A stretch of 64,000 nucleotides of DNA from Glutamicibacter ardleyensis (GTDB taxonomy: Bacteria; Actinomycetota; Actinomycetes; Actinomycetales; Micrococcaceae), in assembly GCF_014644555.1 (NCBI RefSeq), contig NZ_BMKX01000006.1, positions 124,001 to 188,000 of the forward strand, read 5' to 3'. Below, in pieces: positions 17,203-26,459 of this stretch; position 1 is the first letter of the stretch, and every line of letters starts with the position of its first letter. Both the position numbers and the translations under genes were made by a program. The notes below the pieces were generated by a model that was not told the DNA's origin, ran no database searches, and worked only from the letters and a program-made list of their open reading frames with translations.

Positions 17203-18723
17203 CTAAGCTTTGGTGTCTTCGTCCACCCAGTCAAAGGTGCGAGTCACGGCTTTCTTCCACAGGCGCAGGCTGCGTTCGCGCTCTGCGTCCTCCATCGCCG
17301 GCTCCCACCGCTTGTCCTCAGACCAGTTCGATTCCAGTTCGCCAAGGTCCTTCCAGAAGCCCACCGCGAGCCCGGCCGCATAGGCGGCACCCAGTGCGGT
17401 GGTTTCGGTGACCTTTGGACGAACCACAGGCACCCCAAGAATGTCGGCCTGGAACTGCATCAATGCCTCGTTGGCCACCATGCCACCGTCGACCTTCAAC
17501 TCGGTCAGCGGTACCTCGGCGTCGGCGTTGACTGCGTCCAGCACCTCGCGGGTCTGGAATGCGGTAGCTTCCAAGGCGGCACGGGCGATGTGGTTTTTGT
17601 TCGCAAAGCGGGTCAAACCCACTATCGCGCCACGTGCTTCGGCCCGCCAATAAGGTGCGAAGAGACCGGAGAAAGCAGGCACGATGTACACGCCACCGTT
17701 GTTATCGACCTTGGCTGCCAGCTCTTCAATCTCTGGAGCGGTAGCGATCATGCCGATATTGTCTCGTAGCCACTGCACCAGCGAACCGGCTACCGCGATA
17801 GAGCCTTCCAGCGCGTAGACCGGAGCGGCGTCGCCCAGCTTGTAGGCCATCGTGGTCAGCAGCCCGTTGGACGAATGCACGATCTCGGTGCCGGTGTTGA
17901 AGATCAAGAAGCAGCCGGTGCCATAGGTGTTTTTCGCGGTACCCGCGGTGAACGCGGCCTGTCCGAAGGTGGCTGCCTGCTGGTCACCTAAAATGCCGGC
18001 CACAGGCACTTCTCGCAGCAACTGGTTGCCAGCCACGGTGCCATACACCTCGGAGGAGGAACGGATCTGCGGCATCATCGATACCGGCACACCAAAGTCG
18101 GCAAGGATTTCTTCATCCCAGGCCAGGGTCTTCAGGTCCATGAACAAGGTGCGCGAGGCATTGGTTACGTCGGTGACATGCACGCCGCCGTCGATGCCAC
18201 CGGTCAGGTTCCATAGCACCCAGCTATCGGTGGTGCCGAAGATCAAATCTCCAGCTTCGGCGCGTTCGCGTGCACCTTCAACGTTGTCCAGAATCCACTT
18301 GATCTTAGTTCCGGAGAAGTAGGTTGCCAGAGGCAGTCCTACCCGGTCCTTGTAACGATCTACTCCGCCATTGGCAGCCAGTTCGTCAACGATCTCTTGG
18401 GTACGGGTATCCTGCCAAACAATCGCGTTGTACACCGGTTCGCCGGTGTTCTTATCCCACACCACGGCGGTTTCACGCTGGTTAGTGATGCCAACTACTT
18501 CGATGTCGTGTCGGGTCAGGTTCGCCTTGGATAGCGCCTGGCCGATAACTTCGCGGATGTTGTTCCAGATTTCAGCTGCATCATGCTCAACCCAGCCGGC
18601 GGCCGGGAAGATCTGCTCGTGCTCGAGCTGACCGACCGAGACTACCTCGCCGGCGTGATCGAAGACGATGGCTCGGGAACTAGTCGTCCCCTGGTCGATG
18701 GCGATAACATATTTTTCACTCAT
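17203..18723 (-). CDS. glpK: Glycerol kinase
   Basis: 506 residues, FGGY family. '[16 protein letters not shown]' at the start is the phosphate-binding loop, and '[19 protein letters not shown]' and '[21 protein letters not shown]' are the two family signatures. It phosphorylates glycerol to glycerol-3-phosphate. ATG at 18723 with GAGAG upstream, 17 bases after glpF. It is the last gene of glpD-glpF-glpK, which takes up glycerol, phosphorylates it and oxidises it to dihydroxyacetone phosphate. Confidence 0.97.
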   Translation of the reverse strand: MSEKYVIAIDQGTTSSRAIVFDHAGEVVSVGQLEHEQIFPAAGWVEHDAAEIWNNIREVIGQALSKANLTRHDIEVVGITNQRETAVVWDKNTGEPVYNAIVWQDTRTQEIVDELAANGGVDRYKDRVGLPLATYFSGTKIKWILDNVEGARERAEAGDLIFGTTDSWVLWNLTGGIDGGVHVTDVTNASRTLFMDLKTLAWDEEILADFGVPVSMMPQIRSSSEVYGTVAGNQLLREVPVAGILGDQQAATFGQAAFTAGTAKNTYGTGCFLIFNTGTEIVHSSNGLLTTMAYKLGDAAPVYALEGSIAVAGSLVQWLRDNIGMIATAPEIEELAAKVDNNGGVYIVPAFSGLFAPYWRAEARGAIVGLTRFANKNHIARAALEATAFQTREVLDAVNADAEVPLTELKVDGGMVANEALMQFQADILGVPVVRPKVTETTALGAAYAAGLAVGFWKDLGELESNWSEDKRWEPAMEDAERERSLRLWKKAVTRTFDWVDEDTKA

Positions 18724-18740
18724 GATTCACATCTCTCTTT

Positions 18741-19472
18741 CTAGAACAGCAAGCCGGCGCCGACGCCGCCAAGTAGACCACCAATGACAGGACCAACGAT
18801 CGGAACCCAGGCGTAGGCCCAGTCCGATGATCCCTTGCCCTTGATAGGAAGGATAGCGTGTGCCAGTCGTGGACCGAGGTCACGTGTTGGGTTGATTGCA
18901 TAACCGGTCGCTCCACCAAGGGATAGACCGATGGCCACCACGAGCAACGCGACCGCTAGCGGGCCAAGCTCATGTGGTGTCTTACCGAAACCGGCAATCA
19001 CAAAGACGAGCACGAAGGTACCGAAGATTTCGGAGACCACATTCCAGCCGTAGGAGCGGATCGCAGGACCGGTGGCGAATACGCCCAACTGGTTACCGGC
19101 GTTCTGCTTGTCGTCGAGGTGCTTTTTGTAAGCCAACCAGGTACCAACGGCACCGAGGAACGCACCCACAAGCTGAGCTAGGAAATAAAGCATGGTGTTG
19201 GCGAATGTTTTGGCAACACCGGGGGCATATTCGGCGGCGTCCGGGTTGATCAGCAACCCAAGGGTGACCGCAGGGTTCAGGTGCGCACCGGAAATACCGG
19301 CGATCCAGACACCGCAGTAAACACCAAGGCCCCAGCCGAAGCTGATCGCCAGCCAACCGGCGGCGCTACCAAGGGTTCCCTTGAGTGCTACGTTGGCGCA
19401 TACGCCCGAGCCCATGAGGATGAGAATGAAAGTGCCGGCTAATTCGGCAAGAAACACGTGAGTGGACAACAT
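18741..19472 (-). CDS. glpF: Glycerol uptake facilitator (MIP/aquaglyceroporin)
   Basis: 243 residues from the ATG at 19472; an in-frame TTG at 19505 would add 11 residues but lacks a binding site, whereas AAGAGG precedes the chosen ATG. Six membrane helices and two half-helices are visible. The first half-helix has the standard 'HLNPAVTLG'. The second reads 'AINPTRDLGPR', with Thr in place of the usual Ala while the pore arginine is kept. It conducts glycerol by facilitated diffusion, with trapping by the co-transcribed kinase. Confidence 0.94.
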   Translation of the reverse strand: MLSTHVFLAELAGTFILILMGSGVCANVALKGTLGSAAGWLAISFGWGLGVYCGVWIAGISGAHLNPAVTLGLLINPDAAEYAPGVAKTFANTMLYFLAQLVGAFLGAVGTWLAYKKHLDDKQNAGNQLGVFATGPAIRSYGWNVVSEIFGTFVLVFVIAGFGKTPHELGPLAVALLVVAIGLSLGGATGYAINPTRDLGPRLAHAILPIKGKGSSDWAYAWVPIVGPVIGGLLGGVGAGLLF

Positions 19473-19526
19473 TGACCTCTTAGTGGTTTCGAAAGCCGGC
19501 GGCAACCTACCGCCGGCCGGTGCAGG

Positions 19527-21206
19527 TTACGCGAGGATGACCCCATGGCTTTCTGCAAGGACCGAGAGCGAATGGTCGATCTCGGCTGCGGTCTGGGTCT
19601 GATCCCAGCCCATTGGTTCCGCGAGGTGCGAGGCGACCTCGGTGACCAAATCTTTGGTGACCAACCCGCGGAAGGCGAGGTTGGTGCGGCGAATAAACAC
19701 GTCGATCAAGCGGCCGACCTGTTCGTGCGCGACCAGGTAGGAAAGTTCCTGAACGGACAGTTCGCTGCTGTGCGTCAGCAGCTCTTCGTGCTCGCCAACT
19801 TCAGCAAGCACCCGATCCGCTCCGGTGCCATAACGCTCGAGCAGGACGCGTAGCCGCGCATGCGGAGCACGATCCTCACGGGCCGCGTACCAGGCGGCCA
19901 GCTGGCCCTCATTGGTGGGGAAGTTTTTGCCGCCGCCAATAGCCACACCTTGCGTGCTGTGCTTTTCACTCTCGCCAAGGAAGGCCAATGCCTTGCCTCC
20001 GAGGTTTTCAGCCAGCGCGCGGAAGGTGGTCCATTTGCCACCGATCAGTGAAAGCATCATGGTGGAATCGGTCAGCCGGGTTTCCTTCACCTGGTAATCA
20101 CGGGAGACGAAGCCCGGGGCGGTGTCGTCGTGGTTCGGTAGTGGACGCACACCGGAGAACTTGTAGACGATCTGCTCTTCACTCACGGAAATCCGCGGGA
20201 ACACCTGGCCGATCAAATCGAAGAAGTACGCGACTTCCTCGTCGGTGCACACCGCTGGTTCACGCATGTCGTGTTCCAGGTCGGTGGTTCCCACCAGTAC
20301 CCGGCCAAGCATTGGGTAGATCAGTACGATGCGACCGTCTTCGTTTTCGAAGAAGATTTCACGTCCTCCGGTCGCCGCCAGCAGCTCTGGGTGATCAAGC
20401 ACGATGTGTGAGCCCTTGGTGCCACCGGTCCATTTGGTGTTTTTACCAAGCTCGGCGTTGGTCAGATCCACCCAGGCGCCGGTGGCGTTGATGATGACCT
20501 CGGCTTCAAAGTCGAACTGTTCGCCGGTCAGGACGTCGCGTAGCGTCGCGGTGCCGTCGGTGACGGTGGTTAGCTCCACGTAGTTGCTAGCGCGCGCCTG
20601 ATCGCTGGCACCCAGACCGTCGCGCAGTACGTCGAGGGTTAGGCGTTCGGGATTGTGCACCGACGCGTCGAAGTAGGTGGCGGTGTATTTGACGTCCTCG
20701 CGCAGTTCGGGCAGATCCTTGCGGGCCGCCTTGGTGCCTTTAAAATTGTGCCATGGGGTGTTGCGTCCGCCGATGCCGGCGAACACGTCGTACATGATCA
20801 ATCCGGCTTTAATGAGCGCCGCACCGCGCTCGGTCGGCTTGCCGGACTTGTGAGTTAAGAAACGCATCGGCGCGCTGAGCATGCCGGAGAACGTGGAAAA
20901 AATCGGGATCGTGGTCTGCAATGGCTTCACGTAGTGTGGAGCGATCTCCAGCAACGAGTTGCGTTCCTGGACCGATTCGTGGACGAGGCGAAATTCACCG
21001 TTTTCGAGGTAACGGATCCCACCGTGGATCATATGTGAGCTTGCCCCGGAGGCTCCTTGGCAGTAGTCGCCGCGCTCCACCAGTGCCACATCGATTCCCT
21101 GCATCGCGAGGTAGCGGAAAGTCGCCACACCGTTGATGCCACCGCCGACAACGAGCACCCGCGCCTTTGGCCGTGCACGTAGTTGCTCTAGCTGGTCCCG
21201 ATTCAC
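19527..21206 (-). CDS. glpD: Aerobic glycerol-3-phosphate dehydrogenase
   Basis: 559 residues. The FAD-binding dinucleotide fold is 'VLVVGGGINGVATFRYLAMQG' near residue 17, and 'GASGASSHMIHGGIRYLENGEF' is the GlpA/GlpD signature. It is a membrane-associated flavoenzyme that oxidises glycerol-3-phosphate and passes electrons to quinone. The GTG at 21206 (VNRDQLEQL) has AAAAAGGGG about 9 bases upstream; an open extension to 21263 runs into the operator region. First gene of the glp operon, divergent from the SorC-type regulator. Confidence 0.95.
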   Translation of the reverse strand: MNRDQLEQLRARPKARVLVVGGGINGVATFRYLAMQGIDVALVERGDYCQGASGASSHMIHGGIRYLENGEFRLVHESVQERNSLLEIAPHYVKPLQTTIPIFSTFSGMLSAPMRFLTHKSGKPTERGAALIKAGLIMYDVFAGIGGRNTPWHNFKGTKAARKDLPELREDVKYTATYFDASVHNPERLTLDVLRDGLGASDQARASNYVELTTVTDGTATLRDVLTGEQFDFEAEVIINATGAWVDLTNAELGKNTKWTGGTKGSHIVLDHPELLAATGGREIFFENEDGRIVLIYPMLGRVLVGTTDLEHDMREPAVCTDEEVAYFFDLIGQVFPRISVSEEQIVYKFSGVRPLPNHDDTAPGFVSRDYQVKETRLTDSTMMLSLIGGKWTTFRALAENLGGKALAFLGESEKHSTQGVAIGGGKNFPTNEGQLAAWYAAREDRAPHARLRVLLERYGTGADRVLAEVGEHEELLTHSSELSVQELSYLVAHEQVGRLIDVFIRRTNLAFRGLVTKDLVTEVASHLAEPMGWDQTQTAAEIDHSLSVLAESHGVILA

Positions 21207-21226
21207 GATTGCATGCCCCTTTTTTG

Positions 21227-21248
21227 ACTGTTGGTGTCTGTCAACAGT
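21227..21248. promoter_or_regulatory. Inverted repeat in the glpD-regulator spacer (candidate operator)
   Basis: Arms ACTGTTG (21227-21233) and CAACAGT (21242-21248) with an 8-base spacer. It contains a minus-strand TTGACA (21239-21244) and lies within a possible plus-strand promoter TTGACT (21224-21229) / TAGTCT (21249-21254, spacing 19). Its position suits repression of both divergent units. Confidence 0.5.
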
Positions 21249-21285
21249 TAGTCTTGTCACCATGGAACAAAACGGTCAAACGAAA

Positions 21286-21299
21286 TGCACAAACGTGCA
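21286..21299. promoter_or_regulatory. Second palindrome in the glpD-regulator spacer
   Basis: TGCAC-AAAC-GTGCA, a perfect 5+5 inverted repeat 16 bases before the regulator start. It could be a second operator half or chance. Confidence 0.3.
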
Positions 21300-21314
21300 G
21301 AAATGGTCTGATTG

Positions 21315-22322
21315 ATGCAGATATCCCCCGGGAACGGTCCCTATAAACTGCCAAATCCTGACACATCCGTGCATACGAACCCCAAAGCCAAGGACGCCTT
21401 ACGCGCCGCACAGTTGTATTACCTGCAGGACATCAAGATGGAAGTGATCGCCCGTGAACTTGGCGTTTCCCGATCCACGGTCTCTCGCCTGCTCGCCCAC
21501 GCCAAACGCACCGGAATGGTCTCGGTGAAGATCAACCCCTCGGCTAACCTGTCGGCATTAGTCAGTAACCAGTTAGCCGAAAAATACGGGATCAACGTGC
21601 ATCTAGTACCCACCGACGGGTCGATGGATGACACCGAACTGCTCCAACGTGTCTCGGCACATGCCGCCTATCTGCTGGGCACGATCGTGTCCTCCTCAAT
21701 GACCATCGGTGTCGCCTGGGGCCAAACCATGCAGGCCGTCTCCGCGGCACTGACCGGCCACCCCACCCACGACTCGGTGGTCGTGCAACTAAACGGGGCG
21801 GCCAACCCGGTCTCCAGCGGGGTGCGCTACGCCAGCGAAATCCTGACCCGCTTCGGCCAAGCCTTTACCGCCCGCACCGAACAGTTCCCGGTCCCGGCAT
21901 TTTTCGACAAGGCCAGCACCCGCGAGGCGATGTGGCAGGAAACCTCCATACATCGTGTGCTGAATATCCAACGCGAAATGAATTTGGCGGTCTTCTCCCT
22001 GGGAGCGGCCAACTCAAACCTCGCCTCGCAGGTGTACCGCGGCGGTTACCTCAGTAAGGCCGAGACAAGACAGCTCAGTGAGATGGGTGTAGTAGGCGAC
22101 GTGGCGACGGTCTTTTTCGACAAAAACGGCGACGACGCGCACATTGAAATCAACGCTCGAGCCACCGGCCCCACCTTGGCAGAACTACGCAAGGTCCCAA
22201 GGCGCTTCTGTGTGGTCTCGGGACGCGGCAAATTACAAGCCGTCCGCGGGGCACTGAATGGCAAGCTGATCACCGAGCTGGTCATCGACGAGGGCACCGC
22301 GCTGGCGTTGCTCGACGGGTAG
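21315..22322 (+). CDS. SorC/DeoR-type sugar-binding transcriptional regulator, probable glycerol operon regulator
   Basis: About 335 residues from the ATG at 21315 (a TTG lies one codon earlier). The N-terminal helix-turn-helix (about 42-65) has 'IARELGVSRSTVSRLLAHA'. The rest matches the SorC effector domain: 'GTIVSSSMTIGVAWGQTM', 'VVQLNGAANP', and the closing 'VVSGRGKLQAVRGALNG'. These proteins bind phosphorylated sugars or polyols as inducers. Its divergent position against glpD and the inverted repeats between them suggest it controls glycerol use, with glycerol-3-phosphate as a likely effector. That assignment is inference. The ribosome binding site is weak. Confidence 0.88.
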   Translation: MQISPGNGPYKLPNPDTSVHTNPKAKDALRAAQLYYLQDIKMEVIARELGVSRSTVSRLLAHAKRTGMVSVKINPSANLSALVSNQLAEKYGINVHLVPTDGSMDDTELLQRVSAHAAYLLGTIVSSSMTIGVAWGQTMQAVSAALTGHPTHDSVVVQLNGAANPVSSGVRYASEILTRFGQAFTARTEQFPVPAFFDKASTREAMWQETSIHRVLNIQREMNLAVFSLGAANSNLASQVYRGGYLSKAETRQLSEMGVVGDVATVFFDKNGDDAHIEINARATGPTLAELRKVPRRFCVVSGRGKLQAVRGALNGKLITELVIDEGTALALLDG

Positions 22323-22332
22323 GGTTAAATAC

Positions 22333-23199
22333 ATGACGCCACGCACCCAACTGGTCACCACCCATACCCTGCACGGATCCACCACCAAGGTCTACAGTTA
22401 CCCGGCCAGCGGGCAGCCAAGCGCCGGAACGATTTTTGCGATCCACGGTTTTCGTGGCGATCATCATGGGCTGCAACGCATCGTGGACCAGCTGTCGCAA
22501 TACACCATCATCGTGCCCGATCTACCTGGTTTCGGCTCCTCCAGCTCAATGGACCTACCCCATGACGTCGACGGATACGCGACGGCCTTGTCCACGTTGG
22601 CCGACGAGTTCGCCCTGCCTTCCAACGCCATCTTGCTCGGACATTCTTTTGGCTCGCTGGTGGCCGCCAAACTGGCTACCGAACGCGACTTTTCCAGGCT
22701 TGTGCTGCTGAACCCGATCTCCGAGCTGGCGTTGGATTCCTCGCAGGCACTGATGGCCAAACTCACCGGATTTTACTACGAGGTCTGCGCAAAACTTCCC
22801 GAACGCCTCGGTTCTGCGGTTCTGCGCTCGGAGTTATTCTCCGACGCAATGAGCGTGGTGATGACCAAGAGTAAAGACCGCGCCATGCGCCAGTATGTGC
22901 GCGAACAGCACCGCGCCTACTTTGGTGGCTTTCATTCACGAGTAACCCTTGCGCAGGCATATCAGGCATCTATCGCGCACACCGTGGGCGAATACAGCGC
23001 AGATATTCACATTCCGGTACTCCTGGTCGGCGGCATGCTCGACGAGTTAGGCACCCCGGAAACCCAAGAGAAGCTCCGTGCAAGCTTTGGCGACGCGCGG
23101 CTAGTCATGCTGGAGAACGTCGGACACCTGATTCACTACGAAAAGGCCGGCGACACCGCGGCGGCGATCGACAAATTTCTGCAGCAATTGCCGGACTAA
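22333..23199 (+). CDS. Alpha/beta hydrolase
   Basis: 288 residues with the alpha/beta-hydrolase fold. The nucleophile elbow is 'LLGHSFGSLVA' (Ser105). The oxyanion region is 'FAIHGFRGDHHGL', a likely acid is in 'GGMLDELGTPE', and the catalytic His is in 'ENVGHLIHYEKAGD'. The substrate is unknown; esters, haloalkanes or epoxides are all possible for this fold. ATG at 22333 is 10 bases after the regulator stop, so it is probably co-transcribed with it. It converges on priA with only 7 bases between the stops. Confidence 0.85.
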   Translation: MTPRTQLVTTHTLHGSTTKVYSYPASGQPSAGTIFAIHGFRGDHHGLQRIVDQLSQYTIIVPDLPGFGSSSSMDLPHDVDGYATALSTLADEFALPSNAILLGHSFGSLVAAKLATERDFSRLVLLNPISELALDSSQALMAKLTGFYYEVCAKLPERLGSAVLRSELFSDAMSVVMTKSKDRAMRQYVREQHRAYFGGFHSRVTLAQAYQASIAHTVGEYSADIHIPVLLVGGMLDELGTPETQEKLRASFGDARLVMLENVGHLIHYEKAGDTAAAIDKFLQQLPD

Positions 23200-23206
23200 T
23201 CTTGGG

Positions 23207-25168
23207 CTAAAGCACCCCGTCGGGATCCACCGCGATGTTCACTACCGGATCTTTAGCCGCGGACATCCGCGCCCGCAAAGCTCGCAGCGAGGTGGTAACT
23301 AGGTGGCCGTCGGCGTAGGAAAAGAACAGCACGTAGCGGTGTTCGATCGGCGGGCCATCAATAATCGTCGGACCGTGCACCGCCAGCTTTTCACGCAGTT
23401 GCGGTGCCATGGCAGCGATTAACCGTTCGGCCCCGGGACCGGAGACCACGGCGCTTCGTACCGCCGGAGGCAGTCCCAGTTCACGACGCTCTCCCAGTTC
23501 ACGCTCGGCAAAACTTGCCGGGTCATAACGCACCAGTGCCGCGCCGGCCGGGCTCGGCGTGCCGGTCAGCACCACTACCCCATCGTGCGAGGCCAACGAG
23601 GCGGCGCTAAACCAGCGGCTGAGCACCTCCTCGGTATTACGAAGCGAGTCATGGGCCATCATTTTGTCCGCGTCCAGTAGCAGCACGGCACTGTATCCTC
23701 CGTCCACCACCGGCTCCACCCCGGGGGTTGCTACCACCAGCGCGGGTTTGCGCTCCAGCCGGCGCACCGGTTTGGCCCCGGTAGAAGAGATGACCGGCAC
23801 CTTGGCAAACGCCTGACCCAACTCGTCCGCGGTACGATCCGCGCCAATGCTTGCCGCGCGGATCCGTGGCGAATTACATTCGGCACAACGGTATTCGCGA
23901 TACTGTTCGCCACACCATTTGCAGGAAATATGGTGGGTTGACCCGCCAAGTTGTAACGGACCCTGACAGGCCGGGCAGCGGGCCAACGTTCGGCAGTCCT
24001 GACAGGCCAGCGCGGGCATAAAACCGGTGCGCGCCACTTGCACCAGCACCGGCCCGGTTTCCAGTGCCTTGCTTGCTTCACGCCAGGCGAGCGACGGGAT
24101 CCGAGCACGGGCAAGCACCGGGTCACGTTCCATTTCAAAGTCATTGGTGGTAGCCACCACGCGCGGGGTCTGCGCGCGCAGCACCGCCCGGGGCACCTTG
24201 AGCTCCGTGGCCCATCCGGTAGCCACCAGGCGCTGGGCTTCGACCGAACGCGAAGGTGAGGCAATGAGCAGCGAGCAATCGCTATGGGTGCTGCGCAACA
24301 ACGCCACCTCACGCGCATGCTGGTACGGCGCGCGCTGTTCGCGGTGGGATTGATCTGCATCTTGCCAGAGCACGATCAGCCCCAACTGCGGTATGTGGCA
24401 CTGCGCGGCGGATCGGGTGCCGATGACGATCTGCACCTGCCCGCCGATGGCGCGCAGGAAATTTCGGTACCGTGGGGTCGGCCCATCGTCGGCCTGCAGC
24501 CGCGCATAACTGTCTTTACCGAAGTGCTCGTCTAAGTGTTCGGCCAGTCGAGCCAGATCACTGGCGTCGGGCACCAGCAGGAGCACGCGCTGCCCGCGGG
24601 CCAACACCGGACGGCAGGCATCAAGCAAAAATCCGGGCCACGAGCCATAAAAGTTCGGCACCCAGGTGGCTACCGCGCGCAGCGTATCCCCGTTGGCCCA
24701 GGCTTGGAGCGCCTCGGGACCCAGCTCGTAATGTTCGAGCTGATTTGGATGCTCAGGCAGCGTGGGGGCTACCTCTTGCAGTTCTTCCTTTTCGGCCTTG
24801 GCCGCGCGTGCCGGGACGGCTAGGCGTACCACATCCCAGACGGTGCCGGCATAACGCTGTGCTACTAGTTCGGCGACTTCATAAACCTCGCGGTGCAGCA
24901 CCACCTTGTCGCTGACCAGTTTAGACAGTGTCTTGAGCTTGATCGGCGAGGCGTAGTCTTCAAGCACCTCGGTGATAAAGCCAGGCAGTTGTTGCGCCCC
25001 AAAAGGCACCTTCACGCGTGTGCCGGCCACCGCGGTGGACAGCATTGACTCGGGCACCTGATAGTCGAAGAGCCGGTCCAGATGTGGCAGGGAAGAATCA
25101 ATCAGCACCCGAGCAACCCGCTTGATACGGGCCGGCACGGGTGCTGATATGAGGGCGTCTTGCTGCAC
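23207..25168 (-). CDS. priA: Primosomal protein N' (PriA), probably helicase-inactive
   Basis: 653 residues. The N-terminal 3'-DNA-end-binding domain has 'RVKVPFGAQQLPGFI'. The zinc-binding part carries eight cysteines, from 'CQDCRTLARCPAC' to 'CKWCGEQYREYRCAEC'. In the helicase core no Walker A GxTGSGKT can be found, and the DEEH box is replaced by 'WQDADQSHREQ'. GTRSA of a neighbouring motif is kept. ATP-driven unwinding is thus unlikely, as in other actinobacterial PriA proteins; a DNA-binding role in replication restart may remain. GTG start at 25168, 8 bases after the metK stop. Confidence 0.92.
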   Translation of the reverse strand: MQQDALISAPVPARIKRVARVLIDSSLPHLDRLFDYQVPESMLSTAVAGTRVKVPFGAQQLPGFITEVLEDYASPIKLKTLSKLVSDKVVLHREVYEVAELVAQRYAGTVWDVVRLAVPARAAKAEKEELQEVAPTLPEHPNQLEHYELGPEALQAWANGDTLRAVATWVPNFYGSWPGFLLDACRPVLARGQRVLLLVPDASDLARLAEHLDEHFGKDSYARLQADDGPTPRYRNFLRAIGGQVQIVIGTRSAAQCHIPQLGLIVLWQDADQSHREQRAPYQHAREVALLRSTHSDCSLLIASPSRSVEAQRLVATGWATELKVPRAVLRAQTPRVVATTNDFEMERDPVLARARIPSLAWREASKALETGPVLVQVARTGFMPALACQDCRTLARCPACQGPLQLGGSTHHISCKWCGEQYREYRCAECNSPRIRAASIGADRTADELGQAFAKVPVISSTGAKPVRRLERKPALVVATPGVEPVVDGGYSAVLLLDADKMMAHDSLRNTEEVLSRWFSAASLASHDGVVVLTGTPSPAGAALVRYDPASFAERELGERRELGLPPAVRSAVVSGPGAERLIAAMAPQLREKLAVHGPTIIDGPPIEHRYVLFFSYADGHLVTTSLRALRARMSAAKDPVVNIAVDPDGVL

Positions 25169-25176
25169 GCTAGGTC

Positions 25177-26382
25177 CTAGGCGTTAAACCAGCTGCGCAG
25201 CGCATCCACGCGGTCGGTACGCTCCCAGGTGAAGTCGGTGTCGTCACGTCCGAAGTGGCCGTGCGCGGCGGTTTTACGGTAGATCGGACGCAACAAATCC
25301 AGGTCTTCGATGATGCCCAGTGGGCGCAGGTCAAAGATTTCGTTGATGGCGCGGGTGATTTTGGCCGGTTCTACGGTTTCGGTGCCGAAGGTCTCCACAT
25401 ACAGACCCACCGGGCGAGCCACGCCGATGGCGTAGGCAACCTGAACCTCGGCGCGGCGAGCAAGCCCCGCGGCGACCACATTCTTCGCTACCCAACGCAT
25501 CGCGTAGGCGGCCGAACGGTCAACCTTGGAAGGGTCCTTGCCGGAGAACGCGCCGCCACCGTGGCGGGCGAAGCCGCCGTAGGTGTCCACGATGATTTTG
25601 CGTCCGGTGAGCCCGGCATCGCCTACCGGTCCGCCGATCACAAAAGGACCCGAAGGGTTCAGGATCACGTTGGTGGCTGAGGTGTCCAGATTGGAACGCT
25701 CAAGAATCGGGGTGACAACCTCTTCGAGCAGGTCTGCCTTCAAGGTCGCCAACTCGTATTCCGAGGCGTGCTGGCTGGAAACGACCACGGTGTCGATGGA
25801 GACCGGAGTGTCCCCGTCATAACCGATAGTGACCTGAGTCTTGCCGTCCGGACGCAGCAGCGGCATGCGTCCATTCTTGCGCACCTGGGTCAGTCGCTCG
25901 GACAGACGGTGAGCCAAGAAGATCGGGGTAGGCATCAGCGAATCGGTTTCATCCGAGGCGTAGCCAAACATCAGGCCCTGGTCGCCGGCGCCCTGCATAT
26001 CGCGGGGGTCCTTGGCGGTACCTTCACGCGCTTCCAGCGAGTTGAATACGCCGTCGTGGATTTCCTGGGACTGCTGTCCGATCGAGACCGACACACCACA
26101 GCGCGCCCCGTCAAAGCCGTTGGCCGAGGAGTCGTAGCCGATGTCCAGGATGGTACTGCGCACGATCTCGGGGATCTCTACGTAGCCGTTGGTGGTCACC
26201 TCGCCGGCCACATGCACCAGTCCGGTGGTGGTCAGCGTTTCGACGGCGACCTTAGAGTTCGGGTCCTGCGCCAGCATGGCATCGAGGATCGCATCCGAGA
26301 TCTGGTCGCAAATTTTGTCTGGGTGTCCCTCGGTAACGGATTCCGAGGTGAAAAGACGAAGTTCGGGGGTAGTTGAAGTCAC
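25177..26382 (-). CDS. metK: S-adenosylmethionine synthetase
   Basis: 401 residues, full length. It makes S-adenosylmethionine from methionine and ATP. Signatures seen are '[16 protein letters not shown]', '[12 protein letters not shown]' and '[21 protein letters not shown]'. The GTG at 26382 has no usable ribosome binding site (AAAAAGG abuts it), but a TAGAGT hexamer ends exactly 6 bases upstream, so it is probably leaderless. It is followed closely by priA. Confidence 0.97.
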   Translation of the reverse strand: MTSTTPELRLFTSESVTEGHPDKICDQISDAILDAMLAQDPNSKVAVETLTTTGLVHVAGEVTTNGYVEIPEIVRSTILDIGYDSSANGFDGARCGVSVSIGQQSQEIHDGVFNSLEAREGTAKDPRDMQGAGDQGLMFGYASDETDSLMPTPIFLAHRLSERLTQVRKNGRMPLLRPDGKTQVTIGYDGDTPVSIDTVVVSSQHASEYELATLKADLLEEVVTPILERSNLDTSATNVILNPSGPFVIGGPVGDAGLTGRKIIVDTYGGFARHGGGAFSGKDPSKVDRSAAYAMRWVAKNVVAAGLARRAEVQVAYAIGVARPVGLYVETFGTETVEPAKITRAINEIFDLRPLGIIEDLDLLRPIYRKTAAHGHFGRDDTDFTWERTDRVDALRSWFNA

Positions 26383-26388
26383 CTTTTT

Positions 26389-26394
26389 ACTCTA
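26389..26394 (-). promoter_or_regulatory. -10 box for a leaderless metK transcript
   Basis: TAGAGT on the minus strand, 6 bases before the metK GTG. The same hexamer precedes rpsT and the DUF349 gene. The -35 region is poor. Confidence 0.45.
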
Positions 26395-26443
26395 TCTGGT
26401 CTGACCGACCGATTGGCTTTAGTTGCGACGTTACGTGACCAAA

Positions 26444-26455
26444 CACCATATGGTG
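26444..26455. repeat. 12-base perfect palindrome between coaBC and metK
   Basis: CACCATATGGTG lies just after the coaBC stop and about 50 bases upstream of the metK -10 box. There is no T-run, so it is a weak terminator at best. It may be a protein binding site. Confidence 0.35.
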
Positions 26456-26459
26456 CGGC

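Noticed and set aside
21239-21244. Minus-strand TTGACA as the glpD -35 box
   Set aside because: No TAnnnT hexamer occurs at 16-19 bases downstream; it was kept only as part of a candidate operator.
26383-26459. SAM riboswitch before metK
   Set aside because: Only 77 bases separate coaBC and metK and the metK mRNA appears leaderless, so there is no room for the aptamer.
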